Origin: an uncultured Eubacteriales bacterium
GTDB lineage: Bacteria > Bacillota > Clostridia > Christensenellales > CAG-138
Assembly: GCA_900542615.1 (NCBI GenBank)
Contig: UQOG01000023.1
Span: forward strand, 1-20,593
DNA: 20,593 bases
Reading direction: 5' to 3'
The notes under the pieces are model-generated. The model had not been told where the DNA came from and did no database searches. It worked only from the letters and a program-made list of their open reading frames with translations. A program made the translations under genes and the position numbers. Shown here piece by piece: positions 1 through 7,296 of the stretch. Position 1 is the stretch's first letter. The number at the start of each line of letters is the position of its first letter.

Positions 1-39
1 CTCCCAAAGCAAGCGCGCTACCAACTGCGCTACACCCGG
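1..39 (-). tRNA. tRNA-Pro(UGG), 5' half, cut by the window edge
   Basis: On the minus strand, 39 down to 1 reads as a tRNA 5' half. There is a 7-nt acceptor strand (CCGGGTG), then TA, a D arm with GCGC/GCGC stem and AGTTGGTA loop, and an anticodon arm with loop TTTGGGA. The anticodon is TGG (proline). The 3' strand of the anticodon stem, the T arm and the acceptor 3' end lie outside the window, so the gene is partial only because of the window boundary. Confidence 0.85.
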
Positions 40-420
40 TTATGGAATTGTTTTATCTGTGGTCTTACATGTGGTCTTAGTCGTTTTTTGACCAACGACT
101 TTGTGGAGATGGTTCCCGCTTCTGGTAGTGTCCCAGCGGGTTGTGGGGTTGGGCTTTTTCCCTCATGGATGGGCGGGATACGCTCCCAAATCACGCGTGC
201 TGCCAACTACGCTACATTTGGTCATAGATATTTCTCCCGCCCGGGGGCGTTCTTCCCCACATACGTGCGGCAATATACTCTGCGATCCGCCGCGTTGGCA
301 CTCTGGCACCATCTTTTACTGGATCGGGGACAGCACGATGGGTTCATTTTATACCTCTCTATTTTACCTGTTTCTCCGCCAAAGTCAAGTCTATTCGCTT
401 CCGGCCGGTATGTCGGAAAG
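40..420. other. intergenic region, no gene seen apart from the tRNA remnant
   Basis: I see no credible protein gene here. Besides the tRNA remnant at 183-221 it holds a near-perfect direct repeat (TGTGGTCTTA at 59-68 and 70-79) and a hairpin with arms AGTCGTT (79-85) and AACGACT (94-100). The short reading frames in this stretch have no ribosome binding site and no recognisable protein content. Confidence 0.5.
183..221 (-). pseudogene. degenerate half-copy of the tRNA-Pro gene
   Basis: Reading the minus strand from 221 to 183 gives a 39-nt stretch that aligns without gaps to the tRNA-Pro 5' half at 39-1, with about 31 of 39 positions equal. The D loop core and the anticodon loop TTTGGGA are kept. 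The bases after it do not complete the anticodon stem (CGTGA against GCGTA does not pair), and no T arm or matching acceptor 3' strand follows. It therefore looks like a decayed or truncated tRNA copy rather than a working tRNA. Confidence 0.55.
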
Positions 421-452
421 GCCGTCCGGAGGCTATGGGGCCTCCGGACGGC
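421..452 (-). terminator. terminator hairpin of the MarR-Clp gene
   Basis: A perfect 13-bp stem (421-433 with 440-452) and a 6-nt loop lie 14 nt past the stop codon at 467-469 of the minus-strand gene. In the minus direction the stem is followed by CTTTCC, a weak U-tract. The position and the very strong GC stem support a transcription end for this gene. Confidence 0.75.
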
Positions 453-466
453 TTGACCAGGTCTCT

Positions 467-1264
467 TCACTTGGAAACGCAGAGTCGATTGTTCTCCACG
501 GTAAGCTTGGCGGTGTCACCGGCCTTGAGGGTGCCGTCCAGCATCTTCTCGGCCACGGCGTCTTCCACCTTGCTCTGGATGGCCCGGCGCAGGGGACGGG
601 CCCCGTACTTGGGATCAAAGCCCTCCTTAGCCAGCTCTGCCACAGCCTCGTCGCTGGCATCCAGGTGGATGCCCATGGTCTCCATCCGGGCGGAGACGGT
701 CTTCAGCATCCGCCGGGCCACTTCCCGGATGTCCTCCTCCGTCAGGGGGCGGAATACGATGATATCGTCGATCCGGTTCAGGAACTCCGGGCGGAAGGTC
801 TGACGCAGCTCCGCCATCACCTGCTCCCGGGCGGTCTCGAACTTCTTTTCAGCGTCAGGATCGGAGTCCCGCTCCTCGGCGGAAAAGGTTTCCAGCATGG
901 TGGTGAAGAACATATTGTAATCGATCTCGCACCAGCGGGCATATTCTTCGCCTTTTTGGGTGAGCTGCAAACGGATGCAGCGGGTGTCCTGCTTGTCCCG
1001 CACCCGCTTGACAAAACCGCCGCTTTCCAGCCTGCGCACGGAGATCCCGGCGGAGGCCTTGCCAACCCCCAGGGTGGCGGCCAGCTCATTTTGGGTGGGC
1101 CTGCCCAACTCCTTCAGGGCAAAGAGGACCTGGGGCTGCCCGGGATATAACCCATACTTTCCCAGAGTAAGCTGCATACAGATGTTATAGGTATGGTTAA
1201 GGCTATGAAGCGCCCGGCCGATGTCGCCGGTGGATTGTTCCTGGGCCTTTCGCCTGGCTTCCAT
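467..1264 (-). CDS. MarR-type regulator fused to a ClpC-type C-terminal tail
   Basis: This is a 265-residue protein with two unrelated halves. Residues about 12-130 are a MarR-type winged helix: a helix ending in YGLYPGQPQVLFAL, the HTH around TQNELAATLGVGKASAGISVRRLE, and a wing with the RDKQD turn near 89-93. From about residue 134 to the end the sequence is that of the last ~130 residues of a ClpC/ClpB second AAA+ module. It includes FRPEFLNRID (157-166, with the arginine-finger region) and the sensor-2 GAR of GARPLRRAIQ (221-230). The Walker A and B parts of that module are absent, so it cannot be an ATPase alone. I chose the start at 1264 because AAGGAGGG lies 7 nt upstream. An in-frame ATG at 1297 sits only 6 nt after the -10 box. 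The gene has its own promoter and terminator. A MarR role in DNA binding is family knowledge; what the Clp tail does is unknown, and an assembly join cannot be excluded. Confidence 0.8.
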   Translation of the reverse strand: MEARRKAQEQSTGDIGRALHSLNHTYNICMQLTLGKYGLYPGQPQVLFALKELGRPTQNELAATLGVGKASAGISVRRLESGGFVKRVRDKQDTRCIRLQLTQKGEEYARWCEIDYNMFFTTMLETFSAEERDSDPDAEKKFETAREQVMAELRQTFRPEFLNRIDDIIVFRPLTEEDIREVARRMLKTVSARMETMGIHLDASDEAVAELAKEGFDPKYGARPLRRAIQSKVEDAVAEKMLDGTLKAGDTAKLTVENNRLCVSK

Positions 1265-1303
1265 GGCTTGTCCCTCCTTGTTGGATAATCCTTCCATACC
1301 TTA

Positions 1304-1332
1304 ATGATAAACGCCGGGCAAGGGCGCGTCAA
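1304..1332 (-). promoter_or_regulatory. promoter of the MarR-Clp gene
   Basis: On the minus strand a -35 box TTGACG (1327-1332), a 17-bp spacer and a -10 box TATCAT (1304-1309) form a near-consensus sigma-A type promoter. Transcription would begin about at 1297, so the ATG at 1297 would be leaderless, while the ATG at 1264 has a short leader with a strong ribosome binding site. Confidence 0.7.
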
Positions 1333-1397
1333 CCCAAAATTGTTATGTCGCCATACGAATATTGTCGTTTTTTATCGGCCCCGGGCGGGGAAGCGCA

Positions 1398-1426
1398 TTG
1401 CAAGGCGAATGGGATTGTGATATAAT
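1398..1426 (+). promoter_or_regulatory. promoter upstream of glgP
   Basis: TTGCAA (1398-1403), a 17-bp spacer and a consensus TATAAT (1421-1426) preceded by TGA (extended -10) form a strong promoter. It points to glgP and leaves a leader of about 185 nt before the glgP start. It is divergent from the MarR-Clp promoter about 65 bp away, so the MarR part could act on both; no clear operator was found. Confidence 0.75.
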
Positions 1427-1457
1427 CCAATCGTATTTTTTAAATAGGCGGGAAAGG

Positions 1458-1622
1458 ATGGCGAGGTTGGAGACAGGGCTGGCAGGCGAAATTTGGGCCG
1501 CCGCCACGGGTCTCGATTTGCAGGCTGTTTTGCCGGGAGGCAGCGTCCAGCGGGGCGCGCATTCCCCGGGGGCCTTCCTACACCGTTTCATTTTTATGTT
1601 TAGGGGGAGTAATTGCTTATGA
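1458..1622 (+). CDS. possible 54-residue leader ORF overlapping the glgP start
   Basis: An ORF in the glgP leader starts with ATG at 1458 and ends with TGA at 1620-1622, overlapping the likely glgP ATG (1619) as ATGA. Such an overlap is typical of translational coupling. A purine-rich GGGAAAGG stretch lies directly before its ATG, but the spacing is too short for a normal ribosome binding site. The protein has no recognised domain. It could be chance; codon use and conservation in relatives would decide. Confidence 0.2.
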   Translation: MARLETGLAGEIWAAATGLDLQAVLPGGSVQRGAHSPGAFLHRFIFMFRGSNCL

Positions 1623-3991
1623 TGGAACCCACCATGATCCTGCGCCGCATGGAAGAGCAGTTGCGCAGCGATTATCAAATCGACCTGTGCGAAGCCAATA
1701 CCATTCAGCTGCATAAGGCTTTGGCGGATGCGGTGATGTACGGCATGTCGGACGATTGGCGCAGATCCCGCCGCGCCCATGAAATGGTGCGCCGGGCATA
1801 TTATTTCAGCGCGGAATATCTGATGGGCCGCATGGTGTTCAACAACTTATACTGCCTGGGCTTGCTGGACGAGATGCGCAAGCTCCTGCGAGCCCGGGGC
1901 GCGGATCTGTCCGTAATGGAGGATATCGAGGACGCGGCCCTGGGCAATGGCGGCTTGGGCCGCCTTGCCGCCTGTTTCCTGGATAGCGCGGCCACATTGG
2001 ATCTTCCCATGGACGGCTACGGCATCCGGTACAAATTCGGCCTGTTTAAGCAGACCATTGAAAACGGTTTCCAAGTGGAAAAGGCGGACGACTGGCAGCG
2101 TTATGGGGACCCCTGGTCCCGCCGGCGGGATGATAAGACCATTGCCGTCACCTTTGCGGACCAGACCGTCCTTGCCGTGCCCTACGATATGCCCATCGTC
2201 GGGTATCATACCCGCAACGTGGGCACCCTCCGGCTTTGGCAGAGCGAACCGGTGGAGGAGTTTGACTTCGCCCTGTTCAACAACCAGGAATACGACCTGG
2301 CGGTCCGGGAAAAGAACAAGGTGGAGGATATCACCCGGGTGCTTTATCCCAATGATTCCACCTATGAGGGTAAACGGCTGCGGCTCAAGCAGCAGTATTT
2401 CCTCTCCAGCGCCAGCTTGCAGGATATCATCCGGCGCTATAAGCGGGTGCGGGGCAACGACCTGAGCGGGTTTGCCGCCCATTGCGCCATCCAGCTCAAC
2501 GATACCCACCCCACCATCTCTATCCCGGAATTGACCCGGCTGTTGATGAAGGAGGGGATGGACTTTGACGCGGCCTTTGACATCACCCGCAAGACCTTCA
2601 ATTACACCAACCACACCCTGATGAGCGAAGCCTTGGAGAAGTGGGGCTATGACCTGATGCGCTCCGTGGTGCCGGAGATCACCGAGCTGATCAGCCGGAT
2701 CAACGATAAGATGAACGGGGAGCTGCGGGCCAAGGGGGCGGATGAAGCCCGGATCTCCCGTATGCAGATCGCTACCGATGGCCAGATCCATATGGCCCGG
2801 CTGGCGGTATACGGCAGCACCTATGTGAACGGGGTGGCCAAGATCCATAGCGAGCTGATCAAGCGGGAGCTGCTGCCGGATTGGTACGCCCTGTATCCGG
2901 AGAAATTCTGCAACAAGACCAACGGCATCACCCAGCGCCGCTGGCTAGGCTTGTGCAATCCGGAACTGACCGAGCTGATCGAGGACCGGCTGGGCAGCCG
3001 GGATTTCCTGCTGGATCTGGATCTGCTCCAGGGGCTTAAAAACCACATGGACGACGCCACCATCGCCCGGTTCAACGCCATCAAGCAGCAGAAAAAGGAA
3101 CAGCTTTCCGCCATCATCCGGGAGCGGGAAGGGGTAAACATCCCTTCGAATTTCCTCTTCGATATCCAGGTGAAGCGGATGCACGAATATAAGCGGCAGC
3201 TGCTTAATGCCTTGAGCATTGTGGATATTTACTATTCCCTCAAGGATGGGAGCCTACAGAATTTTACGCCCACGGCATTTATCTTCGGGGCCAAGGCAGC
3301 CCCCGGCTATGCCCGGGCCAAGAGCATCATCAAGTATATCAACGAGATCGCCAAGCTGGTCAACAACGACCCTGCGGTACAGGATAAGCTGCGGGTGGTC
3401 TTTGTGCAGAATTACAATTGCTCCTACGCGGAGCATATCATCCCCGCGGCGGACGTATCCGAGCAGATCTCCCCGGCGGGCACCGAGGCCAGCGGCACGG
3501 GCAACATGAAGTTCATGCTCAACGGCACGGTGACCCTGGGCACCTATGACGGGGCCAATATCGAGATCGTAGCTGAGGCGGGGGAGGAGAACAACTATAT
3601 CTTCGGCGCCCGGGTGGAGGATATCGAGGCCATTCGGGATACCTACAATCCCCGGGCCATCTACGACCGGGAATACCGGGTGCGCCGGGCGTTGGATACC
3701 CTGGTGAACGGCACGGTACAGGATGACAATACCGGCATGTTCCGGGAGCTGTACGATTCCATCCTCAACGGGGCCAGCTGGCACCGGGCGGATCATTATT
3801 ATCACCTGCTGGACTTCCTGCCCTATGTGGAAGCCAAGCTCCGGGCCAACCGGGATTATCAGGACCGGATGGCTTTCGGCCGCAAGTGCCTGATGAACAC
3901 CGCCAGCGCGGGCAAGTTCTCCAGCGACCGCACCATCCGGGAATATGCCGGCGAGCTATGGCATATCCTGCCGGTGAGCCGGCTGCGGTGA
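1619..3991 (+). CDS. glgP: glycogen/alpha-glucan phosphorylase (GT35)
   Basis: This 790-residue enzyme has the usual family length. It releases glucose 1-phosphate from glycogen or maltodextrins with inorganic phosphate and pyridoxal phosphate, in the cytoplasm. The sequence shows the phosphorylase hallmarks GNGGLGRLAACFLDS and YGIRYKFGLFKQ in the N-terminal part, QLNDTHPTISIPEL in the middle, and EASGTGNMKFMLNG near the C-terminus, where Lys631 is the expected PLP-binding lysine. The ATG at 1619 is preceded by AGGGGGAG (spacing about 10); a TTG at 1613 is closer and less likely. It is read from the promoter at 1398-1426. No other glycogen gene lies beside it. The hprK and ROK genes downstream share the theme of sugar use but are in a separate unit. 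Confidence 0.95.
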   Translation: MMEPTMILRRMEEQLRSDYQIDLCEANTIQLHKALADAVMYGMSDDWRRSRRAHEMVRRAYYFSAEYLMGRMVFNNLYCLGLLDEMRKLLRARGADLSVMEDIEDAALGNGGLGRLAACFLDSAATLDLPMDGYGIRYKFGLFKQTIENGFQVEKADDWQRYGDPWSRRRDDKTIAVTFADQTVLAVPYDMPIVGYHTRNVGTLRLWQSEPVEEFDFALFNNQEYDLAVREKNKVEDITRVLYPNDSTYEGKRLRLKQQYFLSSASLQDIIRRYKRVRGNDLSGFAAHCAIQLNDTHPTISIPELTRLLMKEGMDFDAAFDITRKTFNYTNHTLMSEALEKWGYDLMRSVVPEITELISRINDKMNGELRAKGADEARISRMQIATDGQIHMARLAVYGSTYVNGVAKIHSELIKRELLPDWYALYPEKFCNKTNGITQRRWLGLCNPELTELIEDRLGSRDFLLDLDLLQGLKNHMDDATIARFNAIKQQKKEQLSAIIREREGVNIPSNFLFDIQVKRMHEYKRQLLNALSIVDIYYSLKDGSLQNFTPTAFIFGAKAAPGYARAKSIIKYINEIAKLVNNDPAVQDKLRVVFVQNYNCSYAEHIIPAADVSEQISPAGTEASGTGNMKFMLNGTVTLGTYDGANIEIVAEAGEENNYIFGARVEDIEAIRDTYNPRAIYDREYRVRRALDTLVNGTVQDDNTGMFRELYDSILNGASWHRADHYYHLLDFLPYVEAKLRANRDYQDRMAFGRKCLMNTASAGKFSSDRTIREYAGELWHILPVSRLR

Positions 3992-4127
3992 ATTTCCCTT
4001 TGGGGCGTAGGCGGGGCGATGAAAGCCCTGCTTCGCCGTGCCGCCCGGTGGGCCAGAAGGCTGGGATGGGGTCCGGGCAGATGACCGGCGCTATCCCGGA
4101 GCAAAGGAACAAAGGAGAGCAGAGCGA

Positions 4128-4466
4128 ATGCATCCGGCGCTATTGGGCTTGTTTGTACTGGAGGCGATCCTGTATGGGCTGATCGCCTATGTGCTTTTGC
4201 GAAAGCGTACCCCTTACCCGGATACCCGGATCGGCTATCATGTGGGGGAGGCCATGGCAAGCCAGGCGGCCTGGGAATATGCGAACCGGGCTGCAGGGGC
4301 GGTTTGCGGTGCCGTAGGGGTGGTTTTCCTGGCGGCGGGGCTGCTCCTGTGGCGGTTGAGAGTGGGACTGGGCCTCGCTATAGGAGCGTTGTTCCTGCTG
4401 TCCCTGCTGGGGGCGGCCGCCGGGGTGTTCTTACCCTTGGGGCTGCTGCGGCGAAAGGGGCTTTAG
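4128..4466 (+). CDS. small SdpI-like membrane protein
   Basis: This 112-residue protein has about three hydrophobic segments (near residues 3-22, 54-75 and 80-104). The central stretch, DTRIGYHVGEAMAS then WEYANRAAG, fits the GYRT...W..AN...G pattern of the SdpI/YhfL family. SdpI of Bacillus subtilis is the immunity and signalling protein for the SdpC toxin, but most family members are of unknown role and no toxin gene is seen nearby. AAAGGAG lies about 11 nt before the ATG. It follows glgP by 136 bp without a visible terminator between them, so it may be read from the glgP promoter, and it ends before a clear terminator. Confidence 0.65.
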   Translation: MHPALLGLFVLEAILYGLIAYVLLRKRTPYPDTRIGYHVGEAMASQAAWEYANRAAGAVCGAVGVVFLAAGLLLWRLRVGLGLAIGALFLLSLLGAAAGVFLPLGLLRRKGL

Positions 4467-4483
4467 GCTGCGCCCAGCACCGT

Positions 4484-4524
4484 AGGCGGACATGCCGGAA
4501 TTGCGGCATGCCCGCCTGCTTTTT
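4484..4524 (+). terminator. rho-independent terminator after the SdpI-like gene
   Basis: Arms AGGCGG-CATGCCG and CGGCATG-CCGCCT (4484-4517) form a long GC-rich stem with one mismatched base, followed by GCTTTTT. It closes the glgP unit before uvrC. A weaker GGCT/AGCC hairpin with a longer T run follows at about 4549-4571. Confidence 0.75.
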
Positions 4525-4587
4525 GGTTGCGGTTCCCTAGGCGGGCCAGGCTGCGGGAAGCCCCTTTTTTTGCGGCGGGAAATAGGG

Positions 4588-4593
4588 TATAAT
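4588..4593 (+). promoter_or_regulatory. -10 box directly before uvrC
   Basis: A consensus TATAAT stands 6 nt before the uvrC ATG at 4600. The expected -35 region is a T run and does not match well. If this is the promoter, the uvrC message would begin at or next to its start codon, in line with the lack of a good ribosome binding site. Confidence 0.5.
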
Positions 4594-4599
4594 GCTGCT

Positions 4600-6438
4600 A
4601 TGAACCAGGTGATCCAAGAAAAGCTGAAATTATTGCCCGATGCGCCGGGGGTATACAGGATGTATGACGCCGCCGGCCAGGTGATCTATGTGGGAAAGGC
4701 GGTCAATCTGAAAAACCGGGTGCGCCAGTATTTTCAGAACGGCCCAAAGCCCCCAAAGGTGGCGGCTATGGTGGCCCACATCCAGGATTTCGAGTATATC
4801 CTTACCGCCAACGAGACCGAGGCCCTGACCCTGGAGAGCAACCTGATCAAATCCCTACAGCCCCGCTACAACGTGCTGCTGAAGGATGATAAGCATTTTC
4901 CCTATGTGCGGCTGGATATCCGCCAGGATTTCCCCCGCTTTGAGGTGGTCCGCAAGATCCAAAAGGACGGGGCCCGCTATTTTGGGCCGTATCTGTCCGC
5001 GCTGACCCTGCGGGACGCTTTGAATATGATCCGGGATTCCTTTCCCGTGCGGCATTGTAAAAAGGATATCCACAAGGCCATCGCCCGGGGGGAGCGGCCT
5101 TGCCTGATGTATCACCTTGGGAAATGCTGCGCCCCCTGCTCCGGCAAGGTGAGCCGGGCGGAATACCATGCCCTGCTGGATAGCGTATGCCGCTTTTTGG
5201 AGGGGCATACCCAGCCGATCATCGAAAAGCTCACCCAGGACATGGCCCGGGCATCGGAAGCCATGGAATTCGAGCGGGCGGCCCAGCTCCGGGACCAGAT
5301 CCAGGCGGTGCGGGGCCTGGGGGAAAAGCAGCAGGCCATCTCCACCGCCGGGGCCATGCGGGACGTGTTCGCCCTGGCTCGGGACGATTTGGATGCGGTG
5401 GTATTCGCCCTGTTCGTGCGGGGCGGGAAGATCGTAGGCACCGAGCGGCTGCGCATGGCCTGCGGCCAGGAGAGCGGGCCGGAGGTCATGGGGGAGTTCC
5501 TCAAGCAGTATTACGCCGAGGGCGTGCCCATTCCTCCGGAGATCGTGGTGCACGAGCTGCCCGAGGACGCGGCGGCCATAGAGGCGTGGCTTACGGAAAA
5601 GCGGGGCCATAAGGCGGCGTTGATTTGTCCCCAGCGGGGGGAAAAGCGCAAGCAGGCGGATATGGCCTATCAAAACGGCATGGACGCCATAGAGAAGGCA
5701 CGGGAATTGGAGCACCGGGCCTGGGAAAAGGGGGAGGGCGCCCTGGCGGCCCTGTGCGGGGCCATTGGGCTGGAGGTGCTGCCCGCGCGGATGGAGTGCT
5801 ATGATAATTCCCACATTCAGGGCCGGGATACGGTATCCGGCATGGTGGTGTTCCGCAACGGCCAGCCTGCGCCAAAGGAATACCGCCGCTTCCGCATCAA
5901 GGAGGAGGCGGGGGGCAACGACCTGGTGGCCATGGAGGAGGTATTGACCCGCCGGTTCCAGCGGGCTCAGGATGGAGACGAAAAGTTTGGGGAGCTGCCG
6001 GACCTGGTGGTGGTGGACGGCGGCGCGGAGCAGCTGAAGGTGGCCCTGGCGGTGCTGGAGCGGTTTGGCCTGGATATTCCGGCCATCGGCCTGGCGGAGC
6101 GCAGCGAGACCATCCTGCTGCCGGGGAACCCGGAACCGTTGGTATTATCCAGGCGGGACCCGGCCCTGCATCTGTTGCAGCGGATCCGGGACGAGGCCCA
6201 CCGGTTTGCCATCACCTATCACCGGAGCCTAAGGGGGAAGAATGCCTTGATGAGCCAGCTGGATCAGATCCAAGGCATCGGCCCGAAGCGGAAGCGGGCG
6301 CTGTTCAACCACTTCCTGACCCTGGAAGCCATTAAGCAGGCGGATGTAGAAACCCTGCGCCAGGCGCCGGGGATGAACCTGCCGGCGGCAGAACAGGTAT
6401 ACCGGCATTTCCATATGGAAAATTCTGCGGATGCGTGA
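4600..6438 (+). CDS. uvrC: excinuclease ABC subunit C
   Basis: UvrC is the nuclease of nucleotide excision repair, cutting on both sides of a lesion handed over by UvrA and UvrB. This copy has 612 residues, the normal length. The GIY-YIG domain is at about residues 14-95 (GVY at 17-19, YVG at 30-32, Arg40). A UVR motif for UvrB contact lies at about 204-238 (EAMEFERAAQLRDQI). The RNase H-like nuclease half follows, with CYDNSHIQG and VVVDGGAEQLK. Helix-hairpin-helix motifs (IQGIGPKRKRALF and a following QAPGM) are at the end. The start at 4600 was chosen because the reading frame further upstream runs through a terminator and is not UvrC-like; only a weak AGGG precedes it. It heads the run uvrC-HAD-hprK, a neighbourhood known from Bacillota. 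Confidence 0.95.
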   Translation: MNQVIQEKLKLLPDAPGVYRMYDAAGQVIYVGKAVNLKNRVRQYFQNGPKPPKVAAMVAHIQDFEYILTANETEALTLESNLIKSLQPRYNVLLKDDKHFPYVRLDIRQDFPRFEVVRKIQKDGARYFGPYLSALTLRDALNMIRDSFPVRHCKKDIHKAIARGERPCLMYHLGKCCAPCSGKVSRAEYHALLDSVCRFLEGHTQPIIEKLTQDMARASEAMEFERAAQLRDQIQAVRGLGEKQQAISTAGAMRDVFALARDDLDAVVFALFVRGGKIVGTERLRMACGQESGPEVMGEFLKQYYAEGVPIPPEIVVHELPEDAAAIEAWLTEKRGHKAALICPQRGEKRKQADMAYQNGMDAIEKARELEHRAWEKGEGALAALCGAIGLEVLPARMECYDNSHIQGRDTVSGMVVFRNGQPAPKEYRRFRIKEEAGGNDLVAMEEVLTRRFQRAQDGDEKFGELPDLVVVDGGAEQLKVALAVLERFGLDIPAIGLAERSETILLPGNPEPLVLSRRDPALHLLQRIRDEAHRFAITYHRSLRGKNALMSQLDQIQGIGPKRKRALFNHFLTLEAIKQADVETLRQAPGMNLPAAEQVYRHFHMENSADA

Positions 6439-6491
6439 TATATTGAATGCAGAAAGTTGTAAATTTTTGTGAAAGGAACCCGAAACCCTGT

Positions 6492-7292
6492 ATGTATAAG
6501 CTGTTGGTCCTGGATATCGACGACACGTTGGCCCCATCCGGCGCCCGGGAGGTGCCGGCCCGCAATCTGGCCGCTATCGAAAGGGCCAGAGAGGCTGGGA
6601 TATATGTGACCGTATCCACGGGCAGAGGCTATTTTGCCTCCTCCTATATTTGGAAGCAGCTCAGGATCCAGGGACCGGTGATCATCTATGGCGGGGCCAC
6701 CATCATGGACACCCGGACCGACCAGCCCATCCATACCACCGCCATCCCCCCGGAATTGGTGCGGGAGCTGCTGGAGCGCGCCAGGGAGCTGGGGATCCAC
6801 GCCCATATTTACCAGGGCGACTGGGTGATCTGGGAAAAGCCCTCCTTGTTCGGCGAAAAATATTGCGAACGGCTGGGCCTGCCCCATCGGGCGGACCCGC
6901 AGATCCGTAGCCGGGTATGGACGGACGTGCCCAAGGTGCTGTTTATCGCCGAGGACAGCCAGGCCCAGGCGTTAATCCCCAAGTTCCAGGCCCAATACGA
7001 CGGCCTGCTCAAGGTATCCGGCTCCAGCAAGGGGTTTATCGAATTCAACCACCCCAGCGCCCACAAGGGCAGCGCCACCGCCCTGCTGGCGGCCCATCTG
7101 GGCGTGGCCCAGGAGGAGACGGCGGCGGTGGGGGACAATTCCCTGGATACGGAGATGATCCAGTGGGCGGGATTGGGCTGCGCGGTCGGGAACGCGCTGC
7201 CGGAGCTCAAGGCCATAGCGGATCTCGTGTTGCCGCCCTGCGAGGATATGGCCATTGCATACCTCATCGACCAGGTGCTGCTGAAAGGATGA
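6492..7292 (+). CDS. HAD-superfamily phosphatase, Cof subfamily
   Basis: This 266-residue protein starts with MYKLLVLDIDDTLAP, the HAD motif I (DxDxT). VSTGR is motif II, and VGDNSLDTEM is motif IV near residue 212. An alpha/beta cap between motifs II and III makes it type IIB (Cof). Such enzymes dephosphorylate sugar phosphates, flavin mononucleotide or pyridoxal phosphate, and the substrate cannot be told from sequence. The gene lies 53 bp after uvrC, and its stop codon overlaps the ribosome binding site of hprK, so the three are probably co-transcribed. The start at 6492 follows GAAAGGA with a long spacing (14). An in-frame ATG at 6447 would add 15 residues that do not look like the family. 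Confidence 0.85.
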   Translation: MYKLLVLDIDDTLAPSGAREVPARNLAAIERAREAGIYVTVSTGRGYFASSYIWKQLRIQGPVIIYGGATIMDTRTDQPIHTTAIPPELVRELLERARELGIHAHIYQGDWVIWEKPSLFGEKYCERLGLPHRADPQIRSRVWTDVPKVLFIAEDSQAQALIPKFQAQYDGLLKVSGSSKGFIEFNHPSAHKGSATALLAAHLGVAQEETAAVGDNSLDTEMIQWAGLGCAVGNALPELKAIADLVLPPCEDMAIAYLIDQVLLKG

Positions 7293-7296
7293 AATT

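Noticed and set aside
101..1150. 349-codon open frame on the plus strand
   Set aside because: It lies opposite the MarR-Clp gene and crosses its terminator. The protein is Gly/Leu/His-rich with no domain and has no ribosome binding site, so it is a shadow of the minus-strand gene.
1847..2848. 333-codon open frame on the minus strand inside glgP
   Set aside because: It is the antisense shadow of the clear glycogen phosphorylase frame, with no ribosome binding site and no known domain.
4492..4599. Upstream extension of uvrC to an earlier ATG
   Set aside because: The added stretch runs through the terminator hairpin and the -10 box, and its protein is not UvrC-like.
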